A DNA stretch of 64,000 nucleotides from Lentihominibacter hominis (GTDB taxonomy: Bacteria > Bacillota > Clostridia > Peptostreptococcales > Anaerovoracaceae), in assembly GCF_014385065.1 (NCBI RefSeq), contig NZ_JACRTA010000003.1, positions 186,001 to 250,000 on the forward strand, in the 5' to 3' direction. The translations under genes were made by a program, and so were the position numbers. The notes beneath the pieces are model-generated. The model searched no databases. It had not been told where the DNA came from and was given only the letters and a program-made list of their open reading frames with translations. Below, piece after piece: positions 54,472-63,084 of the stretch (the stretch's first letter is position 1; each line of letters begins with the position of its first letter).

Positions 54472-56358
54472 ATGAACGAACAAAAAATAAATACGTCCGC
54501 GAAAGCGCATAAGTCTGCTGCTTCCGGAAACAGAAAAACAAACAGCAGCAGGGCAGGAGGCCGAAGCAGAGGTACGAAAAATAATAATACTGCAGGCGGT
54601 AAAAGGACGCAGACGGCAGTTTCCAATGAAAAGAATATGGGAAAAAAGATTGCTCCCCGTAAAAAGCAGCCGTCCGGAAATAAGAACAAAAGAGCAATCA
54701 ACGAACCTAAAGTCAAAATTATTCCGTTGGGAGGCCTAGGTGAAATAGGAAAGAATATGACCGCTGTCGAATACGAGAACGAGATTTTAATAATCGACTG
54801 TGGACTTTCTTTTCCTGATGATGATATGTTTGGTATAGATAAGGTTATTCCGGATTTTTCTTATCTTGAAGAAAACAGCAAAAAAATAAAAGGTTTGGTT
54901 ATAACCCACGGTCATGAGGATCATATAGGAGGAATCCCATATCTTTTAAAAGAACTTAATGTCCCGATTTACGGAATGAGATTTCCTTTGGGACTGATCG
55001 AAAATAAGCTTAAGGAACACCGACTGAGAGCAGTGATGCATACTATCGAAGCCGGGGAAATTTTTAAAGTCGGACGACATTTCAAAATAGAGGCTTTGAG
55101 GATAACCCATTCTATAGCTGATTCTATCTGCATGTCCATAGCAACACCTGCCGGACGGATTTTTCACACGGGAGATTTTAAGATAGATTATACACCTGTA
55201 GACGGCAATCCCATAGATTTTGCCAGACTGGCACAGATAGGCTCTGAAGGAGTGCTGCTGATGATGGCAGACAGTACTAATGTCTTAAGACGCGGATATA
55301 CAGCATCCGAACGTGTAGTTGGAAGAACTCTGGAAAATATTTTCAGACGGTCTGACAAGAGGATAATAATAGCTACGTTTTCATCAAATGTACACAGAAT
55401 CCAGAAGATAATAGATCTGGCAGTTTTATGTAAGAGAAAAGTGGCAATCTCGGGAAGAAGTATGGTCAATGTTGTTGATCTTGCAAAAGAGCTTGGATAT
55501 ATAAAAATTCCGGCTAATGTATTAGTTGATCTTAATAAAACGAAGAATATACCGGATAAGGAACTGGTGGTAATAACCACGGGAAGTCAGGGAGAGCCTA
55601 TGTCGGCTCTTGCAAGAATGGCTTCATCAGATCATAAAGCGATAAGTATAAAACCGGGAGATATGGTAATACTATCGTCTTCTCCTGTACCGGGCAATGA
55701 GCTTACCGTATCAAACGTAGTAAATCAGCTGGTGGAAAAAGGTGCAGAGGTAATATATTCAGATATAGCCGATACTCACGTTTCAGGTCATGCCTGTCAG
55801 GAAGAACTGAAGCTGATGCACTCCCTTATACGTCCTAAGTTTTTTATGCCTGTTCATGGAGAATACAGACATCTGAAGACACATGCCGAACTGGCTCATT
55901 TATTGGGAATGCCCATGGAAAATATCTTCATTCTGCAAAACGGCGACTGTTTGACAGTTTCTCAAAGTAAAGCTTTTATAACAAAAAAAGTTGCTGAAGC
56001 AGAAGGCATAATGGTAGATGGTTTAGGGGTAGGAGATGTAGGCAACATCGTTTTAAGAGACAGAAGATTGCTTTCTGAATCAGGTCTTATAATTTTGGTT
56101 GCAGCTATAGACAGAAAGGCCAATACAATAGTATCAGGACCGGATATAATCTCAAGGGGTTTTGTATATGTGCGTGAGAATGAAGATCTTATAGATGACG
56201 CCTGCAGCCTTGCCGAGAAAATACTTGAAGATTGTATGAGTAAAAACATGAAGGACTGGAATGGAATGAAAACAGCAGTAAGAGAGGGACTCAGAAAATA
56301 TATATATAATAAAACAAAGAGAAGCCCGGTAATACTGCCTATATTTCTTGAGGTATAG
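54472..56358 (+). CDS. rnj: Ribonuclease J
   Basis: A 628-residue beta-CASP metallo-hydrolase with 5'-3' exo- and endonuclease activity in mRNA decay. The catalytic THGHEDHIGG lies near residue 146, HTGDFKID near 235 and the beta-CASP SGRSM near 330. The C-terminal VHGEYRH motif lies near 465. The first 75 residues are a Lys/Arg/Asn/Ser-rich disordered extension not found in Bacillus RNase J1 (555 residues); they could bind RNA or partners. GGAAAT precedes the ATG; a start at M56 would remove most of the extension but has no ribosome site. Confidence 0.94.
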   Translation: MNEQKINTSAKAHKSAASGNRKTNSSRAGGRSRGTKNNNTAGGKRTQTAVSNEKNMGKKIAPRKKQPSGNKNKRAINEPKVKIIPLGGLGEIGKNMTAVEYENEILIIDCGLSFPDDDMFGIDKVIPDFSYLEENSKKIKGLVITHGHEDHIGGIPYLLKELNVPIYGMRFPLGLIENKLKEHRLRAVMHTIEAGEIFKVGRHFKIEALRITHSIADSICMSIATPAGRIFHTGDFKIDYTPVDGNPIDFARLAQIGSEGVLLMMADSTNVLRRGYTASERVVGRTLENIFRRSDKRIIIATFSSNVHRIQKIIDLAVLCKRKVAISGRSMVNVVDLAKELGYIKIPANVLVDLNKTKNIPDKELVVITTGSQGEPMSALARMASSDHKAISIKPGDMVILSSSPVPGNELTVSNVVNQLVEKGAEVIYSDIADTHVSGHACQEELKLMHSLIRPKFFMPVHGEYRHLKTHAELAHLLGMPMENIFILQNGDCLTVSQSKAFITKKVAEAEGIMVDGLGVGDVGNIVLRDRRLLSESGLIILVAAIDRKANTIVSGPDIISRGFVYVRENEDLIDDACSLAEKILEDCMSKNMKDWNGMKTAVREGLRKYIYNKTKRSPVILPIFLEV

Positions 56359-56411
56359 AGGGGCTACCCCTGCAAACTAAGTGAATGGCGGAAATTTGAA
56401 AGGAGATTAAG

Positions 56412-56768
56412 ATGAATGTATACGATCAGGCGCACGGTCTGGCTGCAGCAATAAAGGCATCAGAAGAATTTAAACAATATGAACAGCATAAGAAAGTTAT
56501 CGAGGCGAACCCTCAGCTTAATGATTCTATAAAAGACCTTATGAAAAAACAGATGGAAATGCAGGCTGCCCAGATGATGGGGCAGGAAGTGAATTCAGAA
56601 GCTTTTCAGCAGATACAGCAGCTTTCTGCCATATTAATGCAAGATCCTGCAGCAGCACAGTATCTTCAGTGTCAGATGAGATTTTCAATGATGATGGCAG
56701 ATGTTTATAAGATAATAGGAGAAGCTGCAGATCTTGGTATGGATCCTTTTGGAGGTTCAGCTCAGTAA
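56412..56768 (+). CDS. YlbF family regulator
   Basis: A 118-residue helical YlbF/YmcA family protein. In Bacillus, YlbF, YmcA and YaaT form a complex that steers RNase Y and affects sporulation and competence. Here there is one YlbF-type protein directly after RNase J, with AAAGGAG before the ATG. The Gln/Met-rich helix DLMKKQMEMQAAQMMGQE is typical. It closes the long operon that starts at rel. Confidence 0.9.
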   Translation: MNVYDQAHGLAAAIKASEEFKQYEQHKKVIEANPQLNDSIKDLMKKQMEMQAAQMMGQEVNSEAFQQIQQLSAILMQDPAAAQYLQCQMRFSMMMADVYKIIGEAADLGMDPFGGSAQ

Positions 56769-56779
56769 AATTTGAGGTA

Positions 56780-56808
56780 TTGGCAACTATCATATAATTT
56801 GGTATAAT
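56780..56808 (+). promoter_or_regulatory. Promoter of efp
   Basis: TTGGCA (56780-56785), a 17-base spacer and TATAAT (56803-56808). The transcript would carry a leader of about 150 bases. Confidence 0.75.
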
Positions 56809-56813
56809 AAGTG

Positions 56814-56934
56814 TCGTGATCCTAACGGCTTTGCCGAAGCACGAGCAGTATTTAAGAAAAACAAGGTCAGTCCGTTTGATTTTGCCAACGGACAGACTTT
56901 GGCGATATTAAGGAAATATCGATACAGATATTTC
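56814..56934 (+). promoter_or_regulatory. Structured 5' leader of efp
   Basis: Three successive hairpins: TCGTG...CACGA enclosing CGGC-ttt-GCCG (56814-56844); GTCaGTCCGTT with AACGGACaGAC (56866-56876, 56887-56897); and GATATT with AATATC (56904-56909, 56915-56920). The last arm can instead pair downstream, GAAATATC (56913-56920) with GATATTTC (56927-56934), so two folds exclude each other. No T-run follows, so this is not a simple terminator. Confidence 0.5.
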
Positions 56935-56965
56935 ACGTATAATAAAAAGAGAGGTCAATAGATTT

Positions 56966-57526
56966 ATGATTTACGCAGGTGATTTTAGAAAAGGTATTAC
57001 ATTTGAGATCGATGGAGATCCGCATATCGTAATTGATTTCCAGCATGTTAAGCCGGGTAAGGGTGCAGCTTTCGTCAGAACTAAGCATAAGAATATATTG
57101 ACAGGAGCCATAAAGGAAGAATCTTTCAATCCTGACGCTAAGTTTCCTAAAGCTCATATAGAGACGAAAACCATGCAGTACTTATATAATGACGGAGAGC
57201 TTTATTATTTCATGGATCAAGAGACTTATGATCAGATCCCTCTTACTTATGATCAGGTTGAAGATGCCATGAAATATCTGAGAGAAAATGATGAGGCCAC
57301 TATCAAGTTTTATAAAGGAAATGCATTCTTAGTGGAAGCTCCTAACTTTGTGGATTTGAAAGTAATTGAAACAGAACCGGGAGTTAAAGGAGATACGGCC
57401 ACTAATGTGACTAAAGCAGCAACTGTAGAGACCGGCGCGGTGATCCAGGTACCTATCTTCATTGAAGAGGGTGAAGTGATTCAGATTGATACGAGATCAG
57501 GAGAATATCTGGGAAGATCAAAATAA
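56966..57526 (+). CDS. efp: Elongation factor P
   Basis: A 186-residue three-domain translation factor that rescues ribosomes stalled at consecutive prolines. The loop [12 protein letters not shown] carries K32 at the tip, the residue modified in Bacillus EF-P; no modification genes are seen nearby. The C-terminal signature ([21 protein letters not shown]) is complete. It has its own promoter, a structured leader and a terminator, so it is a single-gene unit. Confidence 0.97.
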   Translation: MIYAGDFRKGITFEIDGDPHIVIDFQHVKPGKGAAFVRTKHKNILTGAIKEESFNPDAKFPKAHIETKTMQYLYNDGELYYFMDQETYDQIPLTYDQVEDAMKYLRENDEATIKFYKGNAFLVEAPNFVDLKVIETEPGVKGDTATNVTKAATVETGAVIQVPIFIEEGEVIQIDTRSGEYLGRSK

Positions 57527-57538
57527 ATCATGTTATAT

Positions 57539-57568
57539 GAAAAAGGGGCGCATATACGTCCCTTTTTG
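57539..57568 (+). terminator. Terminator after efp
   Basis: AAAAAGGGGCG pairs with CGTCCCTTTTT across a short CATATA loop. Confidence 0.8.
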
Positions 57569-57636
57569 TAAACCAATAAAAACGATATTTCCTACATAAC
57601 AATAAATACGGACAAGATCCGGAAATGAGGTATCAA

Positions 57637-58698
57637 ATGTCGAAACCTAAAGGCAGTAAGATAAAGTGGATATTGATAATTTTAGCTATAGCAGTAGTTC
57701 TTATAACAGGAGGCTCGATAGCTTACCTTACAGGAATAGGCGCTGTAGATTCGGAAAATAAGGAGACTGTAACAGTAAATATACCATCCGGAAGCGGGGC
57801 TTCATCTATAGTAGAGATACTTGATGAAAGTGGCCTTGTAAAAAACAAAACTTTTGCGAAAATACATGCCAGAATAGGCGGCTATGATACATTGCAGGCA
57901 AACAGTTATTTGTTTAATAAATCCATGACTTTACCTGAAATGATGGATGCTATAAATACAGGTGATTTTGAATATATTTCAAAAGACAAAATAATAGTCA
58001 GAGAAGGTCTTACCATTCCTGAAGTAGCAGCAGCTATAGCCGAAGAGATGCCTTTTTCTTCAGAAGAGCTGATCGCTAAGTGGGCGGATAAGAATTATCT
58101 AAAAGAATTGATAGATAAATATTGGTTCCTCACAGATTCTATACTGAGTGATGATATAATGTATCCACTTGAAGGATATTTATATCCCGAGACGTATTTT
58201 ATAACAGAAGAAAATCCTACAATGGAATCAGTGACGGAAATTATGCTTGATATGATGGATTCAGCTTTATCTTCTAGAAAAAGTCAGATAGAGTCAAGTG
58301 GTTTTACGGTACATGAAGTTCTTGCCTTATCGTCTGTCGTTGAAAGAGAGGCCAGCAATGTTAAGGAAGAAATGCCGAAAGTGGCAGGTGTGTTTATAAA
58401 CCGCATGAATAAGGGAATGAATTTGGGAAGTGATGTAACAGTCTGCTATGCCAACGGGAAAACGTCATTGGAATTGACTCAATCAGAGCTTAATATAGAT
58501 TCAAAATACAATACTCGAAAATATGCAGGTCTTCCGGTTGGCCCGATATGTGCGGTAAACGGTGATGCTATGGACAGTGTTCTTGATTATGAAAAATCAG
58601 ATTATCTGTTTTTCTTTGCAACCCAGGATGGAACTATTATTTATTCAAAAACAAATGAGGAACATGACAAAGTCGTAAAAGAAAACAAATGGTATTGA
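57637..58698 (+). CDS. mltG: Endolytic transglycosylase MltG
   Basis: A 353-residue YceG-like enzyme that cuts nascent glycan strands and sets peptidoglycan chain length. One N-terminal membrane span (about residues 10-30) is followed by a LysM-like part (VNIPSGSGASSIVEIL) and the catalytic region with ASVVEREA-type LSSVVEREA near residue 230 holding the active glutamate. ATG 57637 has GAGGT at 57627-57631; ATG 57625 is also in frame but its ribosome site is too close. trmR follows after one base; the mltG-trmR-U32 order matches Bacillus yrrL-yrrM-yrrN/O. Confidence 0.94.
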   Translation: MSKPKGSKIKWILIILAIAVVLITGGSIAYLTGIGAVDSENKETVTVNIPSGSGASSIVEILDESGLVKNKTFAKIHARIGGYDTLQANSYLFNKSMTLPEMMDAINTGDFEYISKDKIIVREGLTIPEVAAAIAEEMPFSSEELIAKWADKNYLKELIDKYWFLTDSILSDDIMYPLEGYLYPETYFITEENPTMESVTEIMLDMMDSALSSRKSQIESSGFTVHEVLALSSVVEREASNVKEEMPKVAGVFINRMNKGMNLGSDVTVCYANGKTSLELTQSELNIDSKYNTRKYAGLPVGPICAVNGDAMDSVLDYEKSDYLFFFATQDGTIIYSKTNEEHDKVVKENKWY

Positions 58699-58699
58699 T

Positions 58700-59365
58700 A
58701 TGAATATAACAAATGATATAGTGACTTCATATATAGAGACACTTTATAAAAATGACAATCCGAGGCTCAGGGAGCTGAGAGCTTTTGCTGAGGAGAGGCA
58801 TGTTCCTGTGATTTTGAAGGATACGGAAGGACTTTTACTCAATATACTGAGGATCAAGAAGGCCTCTCATGTACTTGAAATCGGATCCGCCGTCGGATAT
58901 TCAGCATGTTGTTTTGCAGACAGCTGCGGCTGTAAAGTGATAACCGTAGAATCTGATAAAGAAGCGTATGATGCAGCTAAGAGTAATATATCAGAATTAG
59001 GGTTTTCTGATAAAGTACAGGTGCGATTCGGAGATGCCCGTGATGTGCTTTTGCAGATGGCTGCTGAGAAGGAAACTTTTGATGTAGTTTTTATTGATGC
59101 GGCTAAAAGTCATTATCGGGAATTCTGGGATTTGGCTCTTCCACTGTGCAGTCAGGATGCTCTTGTCATATGTGATAATGTATTGATGAAAGGTATGACT
59201 GTATCAGATGAATATGATCCGGGAAGAAGATACAAGACCAGTATACGGAAAATGCGTGAATTTATAAAGTATATAACTCATTTGGAATATGCGGATACCT
59301 GTGTCCTTCCTGTAGGAGACGGAGTTTCCGTAAGTGTTATAGATAAGGATTTGTATATTCTTTAG
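58700..59365 (+). CDS. trmR: O-methyltransferase, TrmR-like (tRNA 5-hydroxyuridine methyltransferase)
   Basis: A 221-residue SAM-dependent methyltransferase of the class I Rossmann type. Motif I VLEIGSAVGYSACCFA lies near residue 54 and the FDVVFIDAAKSHYREF metal-site motif near 130. Its position between mltG and a U32 peptidase gene matches Bacillus TrmR, which methylates 5-hydroxyuridine at tRNA position 34 to 5-methoxyuridine. Function is assigned from family plus conserved context. Confidence 0.88.
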   Translation: MNITNDIVTSYIETLYKNDNPRLRELRAFAEERHVPVILKDTEGLLLNILRIKKASHVLEIGSAVGYSACCFADSCGCKVITVESDKEAYDAAKSNISELGFSDKVQVRFGDARDVLLQMAAEKETFDVVFIDAAKSHYREFWDLALPLCSQDALVICDNVLMKGMTVSDEYDPGRRYKTSIRKMREFIKYITHLEYADTCVLPVGDGVSVSVIDKDLYIL

Positions 59366-59381
59366 AAAGAATCATAAAACT

Positions 59382-60605
59382 ATGAGAAAACTGGAACTTT
59401 TAGCTCCTGCGGGAGATTTGGAAAAACTGAAAATAGCTGTGGATTATGGAGCTGACGCCGTGTATTTCGGCGGAGAGATGTTCAGCCTTCGTGCCGGAGC
59501 AGGGAATTTCTCTGAGAGTGAGATTATAGAGGGCGTAAAATATGCGCATGACAAAGGTGTAAAATGTCATATGGCTTTTAATATCTTTGCTCATAATGAA
59601 GATATAGAGCCACTCACGCAATATTTGAAAAAAATAAAAAAAATTCCTATAGATGCTTTTATCGTATCTGATCCGGGTATTATCAGTATAATAAAGGATG
59701 TAATACCCGAAGCTGAACTTCATCTTTCAACACAGGCTAACATGACAAATTATGCTACAGCTAATTTCTGGTATAGACAAGGAGTAAGACGCCTTGTTTT
59801 GGCGAGAGAGTTAACCTTTGAAGAAATAAAGGACATAAAGTCGAATATACCTGATGATATGGAGCTGGAGGCGTTTGTACACGGAGCTATGTGCATTTCT
59901 TATTCAGGGCGCTGTCTTCTCAGTAATTTTATGATAAACAGAGATGCCAACAGAGGACAATGTGCTCATCCATGCAGATGGAAGTATAAACTAGTGGAAG
60001 AGCAAAGGCCGGGAGAACACTATCCTGTAGAGGAAGATTCTCGTGGAACATATATTATGAATTCCAAGGATCTCTGTATGCTTGAATATATTCCGCAGCT
60101 TGCGGATGCTGGGATATCTTCAGTAAAGATAGAAGGCAGAATGAAAAGCGTATTTTATGTTGCGACAGTGGTAAGCGCTTACAGAAGAGCGATTGATACT
60201 TACTATGATAATCCTGATGGATTTGTATATAACCCTGAATGGATGGAAGAGCTTAAGAAAGCAAGTCACAGAGAATTTACAACAGGATTTTATTTCAATA
60301 AGCCTACAGATAAAGATCAAAATTATCAGACAAGTGATTATACAAGAGACTACAGCTTTATCGGAATGGTCAGAAGTTATGATCCTGAAACGAAGATAGC
60401 AGTGGTTGAGCAGAGGAATAAAATGATTCTGGGAGATGAAATAGAGATATTTGGACCCGGAAAACCTTATTTTTCACAAGTACTTGACGTTCTTCAGAAT
60501 GAGGACGGTGAATCTATAGAGTCGGCACCGCATCCTCAGCAGATAGTCAGAATAAAAATGAGACAGCCTGTGGCAGAAAATTTTATATTGAGAAAGAGGA
60601 AATAA
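59382..60605 (+). CDS. U32 family protein, TrhP-like (tRNA uridine 34 hydroxylation)
   Basis: A 407-residue member of peptidase family U32. ELLAPAGDLEKLKIAVDYGADAVYFGG opens the TIM-barrel (first half diagnostic). AFVHGAMCISYSGRC near residue 166 and NRGQCAHPCRWKY near 190 hold the conserved cysteines of the iron-sulfur cluster, and SSVKIEGRMKS lies near 246. Bacillus TrhP1/TrhP2 hydroxylate wobble uridine using prephenate; only one U32 gene is here, most like the longer TrhP2. It follows trmR by 16 bases, which supports the tRNA role over a protease role. Confidence 0.88.
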   Translation: MRKLELLAPAGDLEKLKIAVDYGADAVYFGGEMFSLRAGAGNFSESEIIEGVKYAHDKGVKCHMAFNIFAHNEDIEPLTQYLKKIKKIPIDAFIVSDPGIISIIKDVIPEAELHLSTQANMTNYATANFWYRQGVRRLVLARELTFEEIKDIKSNIPDDMELEAFVHGAMCISYSGRCLLSNFMINRDANRGQCAHPCRWKYKLVEEQRPGEHYPVEEDSRGTYIMNSKDLCMLEYIPQLADAGISSVKIEGRMKSVFYVATVVSAYRRAIDTYYDNPDGFVYNPEWMEELKKASHREFTTGFYFNKPTDKDQNYQTSDYTRDYSFIGMVRSYDPETKIAVVEQRNKMILGDEIEIFGPGKPYFSQVLDVLQNEDGESIESAPHPQQIVRIKMRQPVAENFILRKRK

Positions 60606-60675
60606 TTTCCCTTTATACATATAGTTATTTATATAGGTTTAAGATTGATTTTATTGGATGAGAAAGGAGAAAAAA

Positions 60676-62094
60676 ATGTCATCTGATGCTGGACCCATGT
60701 GGGGACAAATTATTGTATTAGTCGTATTGGTAGCGGTAAATGCTTATTTTGCTGCGGCAGAGATCGCCATCGTCTCCGTAAACAAAAACAGAATACGGAC
60801 ACTTGCGAATGAAGGAAACAAAAAAGCGGAGGCATTATCAAAACTGATTGATGATCCTAATAAATTTCTTTCAGCGATACAGGTAATAATAACTTTAGCC
60901 GGGTTCTTTTCCAGTGCGAAAGCTGCCACCAGCTTTTCCGAAGGAATGGGCAGAACACTTGAAGGTTGGGGAATCCCTTACGGAGAGGGTATAGCTGTAT
61001 TTGTTATAACACTGATTCTGTCGTTTTTTACACTTGTATTCGGAGAGCTTTTCCCTAAGAGAATAGCAATGCTTCATGCTGATAAGGTGGCTATGGCTGT
61101 AGTGAAACCTATACAGATCATATCCGCTGTTTTCAAACCTTTTGTATGGCTTCTGTCTATATCGGTTACTATTGTTCTGAAGATATTCAGACAGAAAACT
61201 GATGTGGCCGGTGAAGAGTACTCTGAAGCTGATGTTGTTTCTATGCTGGAGACAGGACAGGAGAAAGGTGAACTTAAAGAAGTAGGCAAGAAAATGATTA
61301 CGAGCATATTCGCCTTTGATGATATGCTTGCCTATGAAGTAATGACACCGAGAACAGAAGTGTTTTCGATAGATATAAATGCTCCTACAGAGGAATATAT
61401 AGATGAGCTGATGGAGCTTAGATATTCACGTATACCTGTTTACGAAGACGACAGTGATAATATTATAGGTATATTGTATATAAAGGATTATCTTATAAAA
61501 GCAAGACAGGAAGGGTTTGACAACGTAGATTTCAGATCTATTTTAAGGAAACCGTACTTTGTTCCTGAGACTAAGAATATAGATGCTTTGTTCTTTGAGC
61601 TTCAGTCTACGAAACAGCATATTGCTGTATTGATAGATGAATATGGCGGTTTCTCGGGCATAGTAACCATGGAAGATATAATAGAAGAAGTCATGGGAGA
61701 TATAGATGATGAATATGATGAAGAAGAACCCGATATACAGAAAGTGTCAGACGATACTTATGTAATGGAGGGAAGTATGGATCTTGATGATATAAACGAT
61801 GAACTGAATACCGATCTTGAATCTGACAATAGTGAAACTATAGGAGGGCTCATTATAGATATTCTTGGTGAGATACCTGATGAAAGTGATGTAGGAAAAG
61901 AAGTTGAATTTGGGAATTACAAATTTAAGATAGACTCTATAAAGGAAAGAAGAATAGAGCAGATCACCATGAAGATACTTCCTGTAACTGACGAAAGTGA
62001 ATCAGCAGCTGATCAGGAAAAACAGGATAAAAATGAAAAACGCGATAAGCGTGAAAAGATCAAAGATACTGTCGGCAATGTAAATCATCAATAA
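60676..62094 (+). CDS. CNNM/CorC (HlyC) family transporter-associated protein
   Basis: A 472-residue protein with a DUF21/CNNM membrane domain (four spans, about residues 8-185), a CBS pair (about 215-335, VMTPRTEVFSID and YGGFSGIVTMEDIIEE) and a CorC_HlyC domain near 350-430. The family exports magnesium or is involved in its balance; the older hemolysin label is misleading. The start is ATG 60676 with AAAGGAG upstream. A Lys/Asp-rich tail ends the protein. Confidence 0.92.
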   Translation: MSSDAGPMWGQIIVLVVLVAVNAYFAAAEIAIVSVNKNRIRTLANEGNKKAEALSKLIDDPNKFLSAIQVIITLAGFFSSAKAATSFSEGMGRTLEGWGIPYGEGIAVFVITLILSFFTLVFGELFPKRIAMLHADKVAMAVVKPIQIISAVFKPFVWLLSISVTIVLKIFRQKTDVAGEEYSEADVVSMLETGQEKGELKEVGKKMITSIFAFDDMLAYEVMTPRTEVFSIDINAPTEEYIDELMELRYSRIPVYEDDSDNIIGILYIKDYLIKARQEGFDNVDFRSILRKPYFVPETKNIDALFFELQSTKQHIAVLIDEYGGFSGIVTMEDIIEEVMGDIDDEYDEEEPDIQKVSDDTYVMEGSMDLDDINDELNTDLESDNSETIGGLIIDILGEIPDESDVGKEVEFGNYKFKIDSIKERRIEQITMKILPVTDESESAADQEKQDKNEKRDKREKIKDTVGNVNHQ

Positions 62095-62110
62095 GAATTA
62101 TAATCTAAGC

Positions 62111-62141
62111 AGAAGCGATGACTCATTATGTCGTCGCTTCT
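62111..62141 (+). terminator. Hairpin between the CNNM and ZIP genes
   Basis: AGAAGCGATGAC (62111-62122) pairs with GTCGTCGCTTCT (62130-62141) over 12 base pairs with one wobble. It is not followed by a T-run, so termination may be weak; it could instead stabilise or process the mRNA. Confidence 0.5.
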
Positions 62142-62175
62142 TATAATTATGAAAAACAGAGAAAGAGGTTTTATA

Positions 62176-62904
62176 ATGTCATTGCTAATAACATTTTTTC
62201 TGGGAATATTTATTATGGCAGGAGCCTTGATTGCGAGATCAGCAAAAAATAAAAAGCTTATAGAACATCTCTCTATTTCTATTGCTTTGGGAACTATGTC
62301 GGCTTTGGCAGTTTTGGAGCTGTTTCCGGAAGCTTTGGAAAAATTGGGCAAAACCCATATTATCATATTGATTGTATGTATAGCATTGGGAATAGCAGTT
62401 CTTAAAGTTTTGGATAACTTTATACCTGATCATGAACATGGATCCGGGGGAAAATACACAACAGGAAATGTTATCCACATAGGCATAATTTCATCAATAG
62501 CTATAATACTTCATAATATCATAGAAGGTATGGCTGTTTACAGTATGTCAGCAGAATCAGCAAGTGTAGGATTTCTTATCGGTATAGGTGTAGGTTTGCA
62601 TAATATCCCTATGGGAATGGTTATTTATTCCACACTGGCACGAGAAAAAAGAAGCAGGAAAACAGCGTTTCTTCTTGCGGCTTCCTTGTCTACCTTTGTC
62701 GGAGGTATAATGATGAAATTGCTTTGGCTCTTTATAAATGACTTTATTGTGGGAATACTCATATCCCTTACTTTGGGAATGATCATATATATAGTCATTT
62801 TTGAGTTGCTTACGCATTTAATTCATACAGAAAATAAATGGTTGTCAGCAGCGGGTGCTGTAGCAGGAATTGCTGTTATTTTGATAAGCGGAATATTTGA
62901 ATGA
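62176..62904 (+). CDS. ZIP family metal transporter
   Basis: A 242-residue divalent metal importer with about eight spans. The metal-site helices HNIIEGMAVYS (near residue 115) and GLHNIPMGMVIYS (near 140) are the ZIP signature, and a His-rich loop PDHEHG lies near 92. The start is ATG 62176 with AAAGAGG upstream; the longer frame from 62128 begins inside the preceding hairpin region and is rejected. Zinc is the usual substrate; specificity is unproven. Confidence 0.92.
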   Translation: MSLLITFFLGIFIMAGALIARSAKNKKLIEHLSISIALGTMSALAVLELFPEALEKLGKTHIIILIVCIALGIAVLKVLDNFIPDHEHGSGGKYTTGNVIHIGIISSIAIILHNIIEGMAVYSMSAESASVGFLIGIGVGLHNIPMGMVIYSTLAREKRSRKTAFLLAASLSTFVGGIMMKLLWLFINDFIVGILISLTLGMIIYIVIFELLTHLIHTENKWLSAAGAVAGIAVILISGIFE

Positions 62905-62920
62905 TATGGTTTTTATTTTT

Positions 62921-62973
62921 AAAACTGTGTACACATTGAGAAATGCTCTCCTTGTGTACACAGTTTTTTTTTT
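62921..62973 (+). terminator. Terminator after the ZIP gene
   Basis: AAAACTGTGTACACA (62921-62935) pairs perfectly with TGTGTACACAGTTTT (62953-62967), followed by more T residues. Confidence 0.9.
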
Positions 62974-63084
62974 AGAAAAAACTCTATTGTTTAATTTTAG
63001 ATCTGATGTTTTTTATCAGTCATATTTTCTGGGACAAGGAATATCTTGTAATGTAAGAGACAACGAAAGAAAAGGGGTGGGATG

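Noticed and set aside
62980..63060. Sigma-E type promoter for spoIIIAA (TCATATT at about 63019)
   Set aside because: A -35-like sequence is present but no acceptable -10 box lies at the right spacing.
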